Assembly (NCBI RefSeq): GCF_002943425.1
Contig: NZ_PTRA01000005.1
Coordinates: 62,001 to 126,000, forward strand
DNA: 64,000 nt
Direction: 5' to 3'
DNA from: Siphonobacter curvatus
Lineage (GTDB): Bacteria > Bacteroidota > Bacteroidia > Cytophagales > Spirosomataceae
Below, piece after piece: positions 56,242-64,000 of the stretch. The position numbers and the translations under genes were made by a program. Each line of letters begins with the position of its first letter. Positions within the stretch are counted from its first letter, which is position 1. A model generated the notes under the pieces. The model saw nothing but the letters and a program-made list of their open reading frames with translations, was not told where the DNA came from and searched no databases.

Positions 56242-57702
56242 TTAATACCCCGGATTTTGGGAAATGAGCGGGTTGACCAGCACCGTTCGGGCGGGTAGGG
56301 GAAGGATATAAAAGTGCGAGGGATACGGCAAACTACACCGTAGGCCCTGGCAGTCCTGTCGAAGTAGCGGCTGGTGGGTTCGTGAAAGGTCTAGCAGTAG
56401 GAAGCCTTCAAAACACAACTCTTTACGGCGTTCGAGCCAAATCAGCTTCAAGGCCGCCTCGGGATCGGTCCCCTGTAAGGGTATGGCCTCGGCATCGGCT
56501 CGCGTCCGGATGGTATTCAGATCCTGGTAGGCCTGGCTCAACTGGCCCAGGCGGGCGGACGCTTCAGCCCGGATCAGGTAGAGTTCGGACAAGCGGATGA
56601 CTTTTACACCCGTTGCATTGGCTTCTCCCCGGGCGTACTTTTTACTGAAAGAATATTCGCTACCCGCAATGGTAAGGGTGTTGTACAAGTGGGCTTTGGC
56701 CCGCACGTCGGTGGGCGAGTACAGCTGCAATAAGTCGTTGGTGGCGGCCATTTGCAAATAGGTAGTAGAAACGCCCGCCGTGGTCGCATCGAAGTAACTG
56801 CCCAGGCTCGTACCCGTATAATTGGCCGGAACAGAGACTTCGAAAATGGCCTCGGATGTATTCTTCTGTGACCAGGATTCCACGTAATTCTGATTCGTAT
56901 ACAGGCGATAGGCCGCACTGGTAATGACGGCGTTGGCCTGGTTATACGCCTGCTGGTAATCGGCCTTGTGGAGGTACACCCGGGCCAGCAGGGCCCGCAC
57001 TACCGAGGAGTTCATGTAGTTTTTCGTGCTACCCGAGCTCCAAATCGCCGTACTGTTTTCAAAAAGCACCAGCGATTGTTCCAAATCCGAGAGAATTGCT
57101 GCGTAACATTCCGCGACACTGGATCGGGGACGCTGCGATTCCGTCACTAAAATGGGTTTCAAATTCAGGATGATACCCGGATGCGACGCATCTGCTGTGT
57201 ACGTATAAGGCTGGGCGTACAACTGGACCAGATCGAAATGAATCATTGCCCGCAGTGCCATTGCTTCGGCAACGAGCCGTGTTCGTGTACGTTCGGAGCC
57301 ATTGGGTATCTGCGGAGCCCGGGTAATAATGTTATTCAGGTTGTTGAGAATTGAGTACAGCTGGGCGTAGGTACTGTTCATGCTCCCGGCGTCGGGATCG
57401 GCCGTAAAGTTGTACACATCGCCCAGGATCTGCCGGTTCGTTGCCGAATACTTGAGATTGCCCCCTGCCAGATCGGGATAAAACGTCCGGTTTCCGTTCA
57501 GGTAATTACTTTCAAACAGCGAACGATAGGCTCCGCTCAGGGCTACCGTAGCGGACTCAATGTCCTGAAAGGTTTCTTCCAGTGAAATTTTATTTTGAGG
57601 CTCTTTATCAAGCAAAGCCTGACAACTGCCCAATACCGCCAGCAAGCCCAGGACTCCCAGTTTTCGCACGAGGCGTTTGTATGATAGTATGAAAGAAAAC
57701 AT
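56242..57702 (-). CDS. SusD/RagB-family surface lipoprotein, locus 2
   Basis: The signal ends with the lipobox LGSC (C27). The 486 residues show the SusD pattern: ALSGAYRSLFESNYL, LNNIITRAPQIPNGSERTRT, EAMALRAMIHFDLVQLYAQP, and a C-terminal LIWLERRKELCFEGFLLLDL where the family has ERR-x-E-F-x-G-R/D. It binds the substrate at the outer surface and hands it to SusC. It lies 7 bases after susC and is plainly in one operon. Confidence 0.95.
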   Translation of the reverse strand: MFSFILSYKRLVRKLGVLGLLAVLGSCQALLDKEPQNKISLEETFQDIESATVALSGAYRSLFESNYLNGNRTFYPDLAGGNLKYSATNRQILGDVYNFTADPDAGSMNSTYAQLYSILNNLNNIITRAPQIPNGSERTRTRLVAEAMALRAMIHFDLVQLYAQPYTYTADASHPGIILNLKPILVTESQRPRSSVAECYAAILSDLEQSLVLFENSTAIWSSGSTKNYMNSSVVRALLARVYLHKADYQQAYNQANAVITSAAYRLYTNQNYVESWSQKNTSEAIFEVSVPANYTGTSLGSYFDATTAGVSTTYLQMAATNDLLQLYSPTDVRAKAHLYNTLTIAGSEYSFSKKYARGEANATGVKVIRLSELYLIRAEASARLGQLSQAYQDLNTIRTRADAEAIPLQGTDPEAALKLIWLERRKELCFEGFLLLDLSRTHQPLLRQDCQGLRCSLPYPSHFYILPLPARTVLVNPLISQNPGY

Positions 57703-57709
57703 GATGCGT

Positions 57710-60700
57710 TTACAAACTAAGATTTAGACCTAGACTGAGCGTACGGGCTTCGGGAAAGGCAAAGCGGGTTTCTCGTACGCCATTACGTCCCGCGGGACTT
57801 TTGTCTTTGTACCAGTACGCAACGTTGGTGATATTGAGGAAGGCGGAGACACCCTGCATCCGAAGTCGTTTGCTCAAGGCGGAAGCCAGACTGTAATGGA
57901 GCGTAACGTTGGAAAGCTTCAGGTGCGTCAGATCCTGTAGGTACCGGGAGGAGTTGGTTACCAATCCTTTTTCAATCAACAACTTCGAGACGGGTGCTAC
58001 ATCCCCGGGTTTCTGCCAGCGATCCAGCAGATTGACACTCATGTTGGAATGCCGTAGATTCCTTCCATCACCTATAAATTGCGTAGGCTCCATCCGATTT
58101 TCGCCCAGGTTATACAGGATATTGAGCGTCAGAGAAAATTGCTTGTAGCTCAAATCGTTCACCCAGCCCCCCTGAGCTTTGGGCAGGCGATCGCCCAGCA
58201 CGAAGTAACTCGAACGGGGATAGGTGCGAATGGTGGTTCGGTCCACGACAGAGCCATCGGGGGCATAGAATTGCTCATTACCCGTCTCCGGGTTCACGCC
58301 CGCCCAGCGGATCCCCCAGATCGCCGTGGTACTGTAGCCTTCCCGAATGGCGGCGTTGGCTTCGCTCGTAGTAGAGGCCGGGTCGCTATATACGGAAGTA
58401 AAACCCTGATTGTACTGCAAAATCCGGTTGCGGTTAAAACCCGTCGTCAGCGTCGAACGCCATTTAAAGTGCTTGCTCTGAATGAAGTGCGTTTGCAGCG
58501 TGAGATCAAAGCCCTGATTACGCATCTTAGCGGTATTGTAGGAAATGCTACCATAACCCGTTTCCAGCGGAACTTCTACGTTGGAAATCAGGTCGTGGAT
58601 CGTATTCTGATAATATTCCGCTGTAATTGAAAGGCGGTCAAACAGCGTAAGATCCAGTCCCAGGTTGAGTTTCAGGTTTTTTTCCCAGCTTAAATTGGGG
58701 TTGGGAGCGGAAGAAGTTTCCGGTACAGCGGCTACGTAGCCGTTATAGTTGCCGTAACTGAAATTGTACAGACCCCGGGCGGCATACGAGCCAATGCGGG
58801 AATTGCCCGTTGAGCCGTAGCTGGTTCGAAGTTTCAGAAAGGTAAACGCCGGATGATTTTGTAAAAACGGCTCTTTGCTGATAATCCAGCTTAGGCCGAC
58901 GGCGGAATTAAGGGCCAGGTTGAAATCACTGCCAAACATGGACGACTGATCGGCCCGGATACTGCTGGTAAGCAGGTACTTTTTCTTAAAATCGTACGTA
59001 GCCTGAGCGTAATACGAAACAGTTGCGTTTTCCTGTTTGGAAGAAGAAGCGGACTGGCGGGTAGCCTGACTGATTTCCCGAATGCGATCGTAGGTAAAGT
59101 TCGTGCCCGATCCGGCTAGTAACACGGTTCGCTGGTCCTGAGCCTCCAGCCCCGCAATCACCTGCACGGAATGGTTCTGTTGGAAGGTTTTGGCATACGT
59201 ACCCTGCAGATAGCCCAGCCAGCCCAGGGTCTGCCGGTCGAAAATCTGCAACTGTCCGCCTTTGGTACTGCCCGTCGCGTTTTTGGCTGAATCGTAGCTT
59301 ACATCCTTACTCTGCGAAAAGTTAGTCCCGATGGTTCCCGAAATCGTAAGGTTCGGGGTAACCGCGTAGTGCAGGTTGGCATTGCCATTAAAAGCCAGAG
59401 CATCAGTAAACGCTTCGTTTTGAGCTAGTACGGCTAACGGATTGGGTACGCCCAGTAAGGTCGTAAAGTTCCCTTCCGCATCGTAAGGCGATAGATTAGG
59501 GGGTAGGTACGCGTTGTTTTTAAAGTTATCGAGTCCGCTCTTTTTGATAATCGTCGGCGATAATGTTACCCCGAGTTTAAGTTTCCGATTCAGGATACTA
59601 TTTACTTTCAAACTCAAATTGAGCTGTTGCAAATCATTCTTCAGTGCACTGGCCTGCTGGTAACGATAGCCCGTTGAAAAGCGGTAGGTGGTGCCTTCCT
59701 TACCTCCCGATACATCCGCATTGATCGCCGTGTAGGAAGCATTCCGAGTGGTAAGGCCCAGCCAGTCGGTATCAATCGTAGAGCTACCGGCCTGGTCGGC
59801 GGCCTGCGATTCCGTGAAACCACTGTTGAGCAAGGCTTCCCGTTTGAGCGTGAAATATTCCGGACCACTCAACAGCTTCATGCGGTTGATGAACGTTGAC
59901 ACGCCCCGGGAGACGGAGACGTGGGCCGCTGTCCGGCCCGCCGAGCCCGCCTTGGTGGTAATGATGATGACTCCGTTGGCCGCATTAGCTCCGTAAATAG
60001 CCGTCGCCGAAGCATCCTTGAGAATGGAAATGGAAGCAATATCCTGCGGGTTAATGCCCGCGATGGGGTTAATCAGCGTTTCACCGGAGAAGATTTGAGC
60101 GGCATCGCCGCGTTCCTGCTCCATGATGGGGATACCATCGATGACAAAGAGCGGTTGCGTAGAGGTCGTTCGCGTACCACCAACGGGTGTAAGCGTACCC
60201 TGACCGCGAATGTTAATTTTCACGGGAGTACCCAGTTGCGTTGTCGGCTCCACGTACACGCCAGCGGCGAGTCCTTCCAGCATTTTATCGAAGCTCTCAA
60301 TGGGCCGGTACGGCTGCAATTCTTTCGCGTTGATCTGCGAAATACTACCGATTACTTCCTCTTTGGGTGTCCCGTTGGTATAAGCATTGGTGATGACCAA
60401 CTCATTCATTTGTCGGGATTCCGGCTCCATTTCCACATCCAGCGTGGCCGATGAGCCCAGGGGCGGAGAAAGGATCGGCTTCATGCCCACCATCCGAAAC
60501 TCCAGCCGGGCCTGGCTTAGGTCTGTTGCCGAAACCGTACCCGTGTAGTAACCTTCTGCATCCGTAACGGCCAACACCCGTCCCGTAGACGAACGTACCG
60601 AAACCCCCGGTAAGGGCGTTTTTTCAGAACGATCTATGACGCGGCCGCTTACGCGTCGCTGAGCTTGCTTACGTACCAGAATGCGGTTGCCCTTTTGCAG

Positions 60701-60961
60701 AAAAGCCAAATTGCTGAGGCTGGCGAGGTCCCGTAAAATAACCGGTAACGGGCCCGAGCTGTTGAAATCAAATCGGCGTTTGAGTGGAATGTCCTGGGCG
60801 TCGTAGTGAAACTGAACGCCCGCCTGTTTTTCGATTTCTGAAAAAATAGTAGTCAGGCTGGCTTGCTGGAGTCGTAGGGTAAGCTGCTGGGCTCCCGCCT
60901 GATTCCATATGCCAAAACTAATCCAAAGGGCTACAAGCAGCCCAGGTACCCGTGTAATCAT
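57710..60961 (-). CDS. SusC/RagA-family TonB-dependent transporter with STN domain, locus 2
   Basis: The 1083-residue protein has a Sec signal ending GAQ, an STN domain at about 30-95 (LTTIFSEIEKQAGVQFHYDA), a carboxypeptidase-regulatory-like domain at about 105-180 (VSGRVIDRSEKTPLPGVSVR), a plug with NIRGQGTLTPVGGTR and LFVIDGIPIMEQER, and a beta-barrel. The ATG overlaps the fecR stop by 4 bases (ATGA). The STN domain and fecR overlap imply cell-surface signalling through the divergent sigma factor. A role in iron or haem uptake is inferred from context only. Confidence 0.95.
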   Translation of the reverse strand: MITRVPGLLVALWISFGIWNQAGAQQLTLRLQQASLTTIFSEIEKQAGVQFHYDAQDIPLKRRFDFNSSGPLPVILRDLASLSNLAFLQKGNRILVRKQAQRRVSGRVIDRSEKTPLPGVSVRSSTGRVLAVTDAEGYYTGTVSATDLSQARLEFRMVGMKPILSPPLGSSATLDVEMEPESRQMNELVITNAYTNGTPKEEVIGSISQINAKELQPYRPIESFDKMLEGLAAGVYVEPTTQLGTPVKINIRGQGTLTPVGGTRTTSTQPLFVIDGIPIMEQERGDAAQIFSGETLINPIAGINPQDIASISILKDASATAIYGANAANGVIIITTKAGSAGRTAAHVSVSRGVSTFINRMKLLSGPEYFTLKREALLNSGFTESQAADQAGSSTIDTDWLGLTTRNASYTAINADVSGGKEGTTYRFSTGYRYQQASALKNDLQQLNLSLKVNSILNRKLKLGVTLSPTIIKKSGLDNFKNNAYLPPNLSPYDAEGNFTTLLGVPNPLAVLAQNEAFTDALAFNGNANLHYAVTPNLTISGTIGTNFSQSKDVSYDSAKNATGSTKGGQLQIFDRQTLGWLGYLQGTYAKTFQQNHSVQVIAGLEAQDQRTVLLAGSGTNFTYDRIREISQATRQSASSSKQENATVSYYAQATYDFKKKYLLTSSIRADQSSMFGSDFNLALNSAVGLSWIISKEPFLQNHPAFTFLKLRTSYGSTGNSRIGSYAARGLYNFSYGNYNGYVAAVPETSSAPNPNLSWEKNLKLNLGLDLTLFDRLSITAEYYQNTIHDLISNVEVPLETGYGSISYNTAKMRNQGFDLTLQTHFIQSKHFKWRSTLTTGFNRNRILQYNQGFTSVYSDPASTTSEANAAIREGYSTTAIWGIRWAGVNPETGNEQFYAPDGSVVDRTTIRTYPRSSYFVLGDRLPKAQGGWVNDLSYKQFSLTLNILYNLGENRMEPTQFIGDGRNLRHSNMSVNLLDRWQKPGDVAPVSKLLIEKGLVTNSSRYLQDLTHLKLSNVTLHYSLASALSKRLRMQGVSAFLNITNVAYWYKDKSPAGRNGVRETRFAFPEARTLSLGLNLSL

Positions 60962-61953
60962 TGCTCCGCTCTTAAATAAATCGTACGCTGATGGATGCTA
61001 TAAGTCAGGTGTTTAGAGAAGCAAATAGTTTCAAGGACCTGGCGAACGTCTTCCCGATGGAAGGTGCCCGTATACTGCCAGGGTTGGGTGGGGTGTTGGA
61101 GAATCAGTTGGTAGCCGTAGATTCGCTCCAAGGCTTCTGCAATGGTTTTGAAATCAGCATTTTTGAAAACCAGGTAGCCGTCCTTCCAGCCGCTGACGGC
61201 CAGAGAATCGAAGCTGTTTTTTCTGAGCTCATGTCGGGTCCGCTGATACACGGCCTGCTGACCCGGTACAAGTTGAAGCTGTTGATGAAGCGTATCTTCT
61301 AGTTGTACTTTCCCTTTGAGTAAAGCCACAGAAATCTCCGCCTTTTCCGGATAGGCTGACACATTAAATTCAGTTCCGAGTACCCGGGTTGTTAAGCCGT
61401 CGGTACGTACCAGAAAGGGTTTCTGGGCATCATGGTGGATGGAAAAGTAGGCTTCTCCCTCAAGTCGAATTTCGCGGATGTCTGAAACAAAAGCCTTAGG
61501 GTAATGAATGGTACTGGCGGCGTTCAGAATCACCGTACTGCCGTCCGATAGTGTAAGTTTGGTCTTCTTGCCATTTGGGGTTGAATAATGAACCCATTCC
61601 TCAACCGGTGCTTCCGTACGGGGTGTACGGTTTGCGTACCAAAAACCCGCTCCTAGACTCAATACCAGCAAAATCGAAGCAGCGATGAGCCAGGGTTTTC
61701 GTTTGGGCAGCCCTATCACGGGAGCTTCATCGATGTAGGCTTGTAAGCGATCTTTTTCCTGTTCAAGTTCCAGAGAAGGAAGTCGTACGGTCAGTAGATC
61801 AAGCAGGCTTTCGGCGGCTACGACTTCATCGAGCTTTTCCGGGTGCGTGCGTATCCAATGCTCCCAGAAGGCAACGGCCTCCGGGTCGCTTTTCAAATAG
61901 TAAGCCAGAAAGGATTCGTCGGCGGCAAAGTCTTCGGCCTGGTAATGATCCAT
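60958..61953 (-). CDS. FecR-family anti-sigma factor, locus 2
   Basis: The 331-residue protein has an N-terminal cytoplasmic part, one membrane helix at about 88-106 (AASILLVLSLGAGFWYA), a FecR domain (EIRLEGEAYFSIHHDAQKPF) and a C-terminal DUF4974-type domain (FKTIAEALERIYGYQLILQH). It should bind the sigma factor encoded just upstream. Its stop overlaps the susC start, so the pair is translationally coupled. Confidence 0.93.
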   Translation of the reverse strand: MDHYQAEDFAADESFLAYYLKSDPEAVAFWEHWIRTHPEKLDEVVAAESLLDLLTVRLPSLELEQEKDRLQAYIDEAPVIGLPKRKPWLIAASILLVLSLGAGFWYANRTPRTEAPVEEWVHYSTPNGKKTKLTLSDGSTVILNAASTIHYPKAFVSDIREIRLEGEAYFSIHHDAQKPFLVRTDGLTTRVLGTEFNVSAYPEKAEISVALLKGKVQLEDTLHQQLQLVPGQQAVYQRTRHELRKNSFDSLAVSGWKDGYLVFKNADFKTIAEALERIYGYQLILQHPTQPWQYTGTFHREDVRQVLETICFSKHLTYSIHQRTIYLRAEQ

Positions 61954-62091
61954 GATTGACTGCGTTTGAAAACCAGTGCAGAAAAGCGGTCATTTTTACC
62001 GGAAAATGTTGAGTTATTTTTAAAATGCCGAGGTAAAGGTCTGTATGACAGGACCTTATAGGGGTAAATTTTGAAGAGAAAAGTACAAGCC

Positions 62092-62661
62092 TTACCGTAT
62101 CAGAAAGAAGAGGAGCAAACTCGTCAGAACCTGTACGTGTTTACGAAGCGTTTTCAGGGCTTCGGATATTTGGTTGTATACGGTGCGGGGCTGTACCTGG
62201 AGCTGCTCGGCAATGGACTCGTAGCTGAGTTGTTCGTAGTACCGAAGCCGGATCATTTCCCGCTGGCCGGGGGTAAGTTTGGTCAGAAGCTGCTGCATGC
62301 GAAGGCGGTTGCCCTCGTCGGTTTGCTGGTCCATAAGCATTTCTTCATAGGAGCGTTCGCTGAGCTGATGCGTAGTCACCTGAAGCGAATCCAAGGAAAG
62401 CGACTGCTCTTTCACCAGTTTCCGTTTAAGGTAGGTAAACAGATAGGACTTGATCTGCGTGACTTCCGGTAAGTGGAATCGTCGATCCCACAATTCACAA
62501 AACAATTCGTGAATGGCATCTTTCACGAGTTCACGTTCCCCACTGACCCGGCAACCAAACGCATACAAAGCCTGATAATAAGACTCATAGAGGCTTAAAA
62601 AAGCGGCTCGGTCGCCTGTACGGAATTGATTCCAGTGCTTATGTTCGGTCGTGTCAGCCAT
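62092..62661 (-). CDS. ECF RNA polymerase sigma factor, locus 2
   Basis: The 189-residue protein has sigma region 2 at about 10-80 (LSLYESYYQALYAFGCRV, KDAIHELFCELWDRRF) and region 4 at about 125-180 (TPGQREMIRLRYYEQLSYES, IAEQLQVQPRTVYNQISEAL). The 138-base gap to fecR is long for an operon but in the same direction. Its promoter (-7 TATTTTTG on the minus strand at 62672-62679) is immediately upstream and a palindrome overlaps that promoter region. Confidence 0.93.
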   Translation of the reverse strand: MADTTEHKHWNQFRTGDRAAFLSLYESYYQALYAFGCRVSGERELVKDAIHELFCELWDRRFHLPEVTQIKSYLFTYLKRKLVKEQSLSLDSLQVTTHQLSERSYEEMLMDQQTDEGNRLRMQQLLTKLTPGQREMIRLRYYEQLSYESIAEQLQVQPRTVYNQISEALKTLRKHVQVLTSLLLFFLIR

Positions 62662-62671
62662 TAGATGGCCG

Positions 62672-62679
62672 CAAAAATA
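62672..62679 (-). promoter_or_regulatory. -7 promoter element of sigma factor gene, locus 2
   Basis: On the minus strand TATTTTTG matches TAnnTTTG and lies 11-18 bases before the ATG at 62661. No clear -33 box is seen, which fits a promoter that is controlled by another factor. Confidence 0.5.
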
Positions 62680-62686
62680 GTAAAAT

Positions 62687-62707
62687 TATTTATAATCATT
62701 ATAAATA
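62687..62707. promoter_or_regulatory. Fur-box-like perfect palindrome
   Basis: TATTTATAAT, a single C, and ATTATAAATA form a perfect 21-base palindrome, with the core ATAATCATTAT identical to the centre of the classical Fur box. It sits between the -33 and -7 positions of the sigma factor promoter, where a repressor would block RNA polymerase, and within the region shared with the divergent PepSY gene. Fur identity is inferred; no Fur gene is in the window. Confidence 0.65.
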
Positions 62708-62816
62708 GATAGGCGGGTCTTGCCGAAAGCCTACGCAATCGTCTTGGGAGAAGGGTTATCATAAGCTTCAGGAACTATAACTCTATAGACGCATTCCCAA
62801 AATAAAATCCAATTAA

Positions 62817-62849
62817 TTTGGACTAATTACAAATAGCGTCCTAGTTTTG
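62817..62849 (+). promoter_or_regulatory. Promoter of the PepSY gene
   Basis: TTTG (62817-62820) and TAGTTTTG (62842-62849) are 21 bases apart and match the -33/-7 consensus. The ATG is at 62947, giving a leader of about 90 bases. Confidence 0.65.
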
Positions 62850-62946
62850 TAACGGAGAAAGGACGCAGCGGAACGCTCCCGAGGAATATTCTGCTGCTCA
62901 ATTCCTAGATGCGGTCCTTACTTATTTCAAATTCTTAGCTCAACCA

Positions 62947-64000
62947 ATGTCCCTGTTTCGAAAAGTTAACAACTGGCTCCATTTATGGTTAGGACTCATT
63001 TCTGGTGTAATCGTTTTTATTGTCTGTATCACCGGATGTATCTGGGTATTTAATGATGAAATTACTGCCCTACTGGAGCCCAATAGGCACATTGAAAAAC
63101 AAAATAAACCCGTCCTTAAACCCTCGGAGCTCAAGCAGATTGCCTCGAATGTGTTTCCGGGCAAACGCGTGGTTTACGCCATTTACCGAATGGGCCGGGC
63201 CGCTGAGGTTTCGTTGGGGGAAGGCCGTCGGGGCGATCATACCGTTATTTTAAATCCCTATACGGGCGAAGTACTGGGTAAGAAAGTACTAGAAAAAGAC
63301 GGAACGGATTTTTTCCGCTTCATTCTCAACGGCCATCGGGCTTTATGGCTACCATACCCCATCGGTCGGCCCATTGTTAATTACGGTACCCTCGTGTTTG
63401 TGGTGTTGCTGATCACGGGACTGATCTGGTGGTATCCCAAGAAATGGAATAAAAGTACGGTAGATAAGAGCTTCAAAATTAAGTGGGGAGCTTCGTTCAA
63501 ACGCCTTAACCTTGATCTGCACAACGTACTTGGTTTTTACTCGTTACTATTTTTGCTGGCCATTGCCATGACGGGTATGGTATACGGCATTGAATGGTAC
63601 AGTAAAGGCTTGTACTGGGTTACTTCGGGAGGCGATAATCTGCCGCCTTTTGCCCGGAATAGCTCAGATACGTTACAAGCCCAAAAATTCTACACCGTGG
63701 ATCAGGCGATGGACAAGGCCTGGAATACGGTCATCAGCCGTCATCCCGAAGCGGAAGGATTTTACTACAGTTATCCGAGTCCTAAAGACGCTAAAGCTCC
63801 GATTTCCATTACCATTTATCCGAGCCGTACGCATTTCTACGATAATCAGGGTTATGCCTTCGATCAACATACACTCAAGGAATTTCCGAAAGATAAAATC
63901 TATGGCAAGCCTTTTGCCGAAGCTTCCACCGGAGCTCAAATCCGCCGCATGAATTATGATATTCACGTCGGAAGTGTACTGGGCTTTCCGGGAAAAGTAC
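62947..64000 (+). CDS. PepSY-associated TM-helix protein, C-terminus outside window
   Basis: Open from ATG 62947 to the window edge (351 codons). The N-terminus reads MSLFRKVNNWLHLWLGLISG and continues into a first membrane helix. A PepSY-like soluble part follows (VFPGKRVVYAIYRMGRAAEV, LNPYTGEVLGKK), then further membrane helices (YGTLVFVVLLITGLIWWYP and the helix after LHNVLGFYSLLFLLAIAMTG). The pairs of histidines near the helices (LHLW, LHNVLG, GHRALW) are placed as in proteins thought to bind haem or reduce iron. Related genes are often beside siderophore receptors. Substrate is inferred only. Confidence 0.88.
   Translation, partial: MSLFRKVNNWLHLWLGLISGVIVFIVCITGCIWVFNDEITALLEPNRHIEKQNKPVLKPSELKQIASNVFPGKRVVYAIYRMGRAAEVSLGEGRRGDHTVILNPYTGEVLGKKVLEKDGTDFFRFILNGHRALWLPYPIGRPIVNYGTLVFVVLLITGLIWWYPKKWNKSTVDKSFKIKWGASFKRLNLDLHNVLGFYSLLFLLAIAMTGMVYGIEWYSKGLYWVTSGGDNLPPFARNSSDTLQAQKFYTVDQAMDKAWNTVISRHPEAEGFYYSYPSPKDAKAPISITIYPSRTHFYDNQGYAFDQHTLKEFPKDKIYGKPFAEASTGAQIRRMNYDIHVGSVLGFPGKV

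Noticed and set aside
1-64000. tRNA, rRNA, CRISPR arrays, intact transposases, prophage genes
   Set aside because: None was recognised on reading; small tRNA-like folds were not searched with a covariance model, so a missed tRNA cannot be fully excluded.

Overview
The window reads as chromosomal DNA of a Bacteroidota bacterium, most likely order Cytophagales (Spirosomaceae-like, perhaps near Siphonobacter; the genus is a guess from style, not a search). The reasons are two complete sigma factor/FecR/SusC/SusD loci, many secreted enzymes and SusD-type lipoproteins, promoter elements of the form TTTG-N19-21-TAnnTTTG, and almost no Shine-Dalgarno sites (the Hsp20 gene is an exception). No rRNA, tRNA, CRISPR array, phage gene or intact transposase was seen.

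Layout. 1-2.7 kb (minus): a partial secreted Gfo/Idh/MocA oxidoreductase and a Tat-exported serine hydrolase. 2.9-13.3 kb (plus): nutrient-uptake locus 1, consisting of an ECF sigma factor, FecR anti-sigma factor, SusC with an STN domain, SusD, and two paralogous exported FAD oxidoreductases. 13.4-15.1 kb: an NTF2-like protein and a short-chain dehydrogenase, divergent from an HxlR regulator. 15.1-15.3 kb: an inverted-repeat intergenic element. 15.3-21.3 kb (minus): a cobalamin riboswitch followed by cobB/cbiA and a cobN carrying an extra N-terminal cysteine-rich [2Fe-2S]-type domain. 21.5-31.4 kb: Hsp20, a sugar isomerase-like TIM barrel, a GH78-type rhamnosidase, two small unknown genes, an AAA/DUF4143 ATPase, a Nudix hydrolase, an HD hydrolase, a beta-lactamase-fold serine hydrolase and a CDF metal transporter. 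31.7-38.9 kb (plus): a pentose-phosphate cluster tkt-tal-gnd-zwf-pgl. 39-42.2 kb: a PAS-LuxR regulator, an LEA/WHy protein and an LtrA-like membrane protein. 42.3-49.5 kb: an accessory patch with two gene remnants (FAD monooxygenase, AraC regulator), an AT-rich secreted protein of unknown function, a GH43 enzyme, an aldo/keto reductase and a DUF4886 protein. 49.7-53.7 kb: glycerophosphodiesterase, MATE exporter, Tat-exported Gfo/Idh/MocA oxidoreductase. 53.9-64 kb: nutrient-uptake locus 2 (minus: ECF sigma factor, FecR, SusC, SusD, lipoprotein, di-haem peroxidase) divergent from a partial PepSY membrane protein.

How it fits together. The most suggestive system is locus 2. A perfect 21-base palindrome with a Fur-box-like core lies just upstream of the sigma factor gene, in the region shared with a PepSY-TM gene of the kind found beside siderophore uptake systems, and the operon ends in a di-haem cytochrome c peroxidase. 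I infer an iron- or haem-responsive SusCD system rather than a glycan system. Locus 1 probably takes up and oxidises an organic substrate in the envelope. The vitamin B12 operon and the pentose-phosphate cluster are housekeeping metabolism in compact form. Long perfect hairpins separate most convergent gene pairs.
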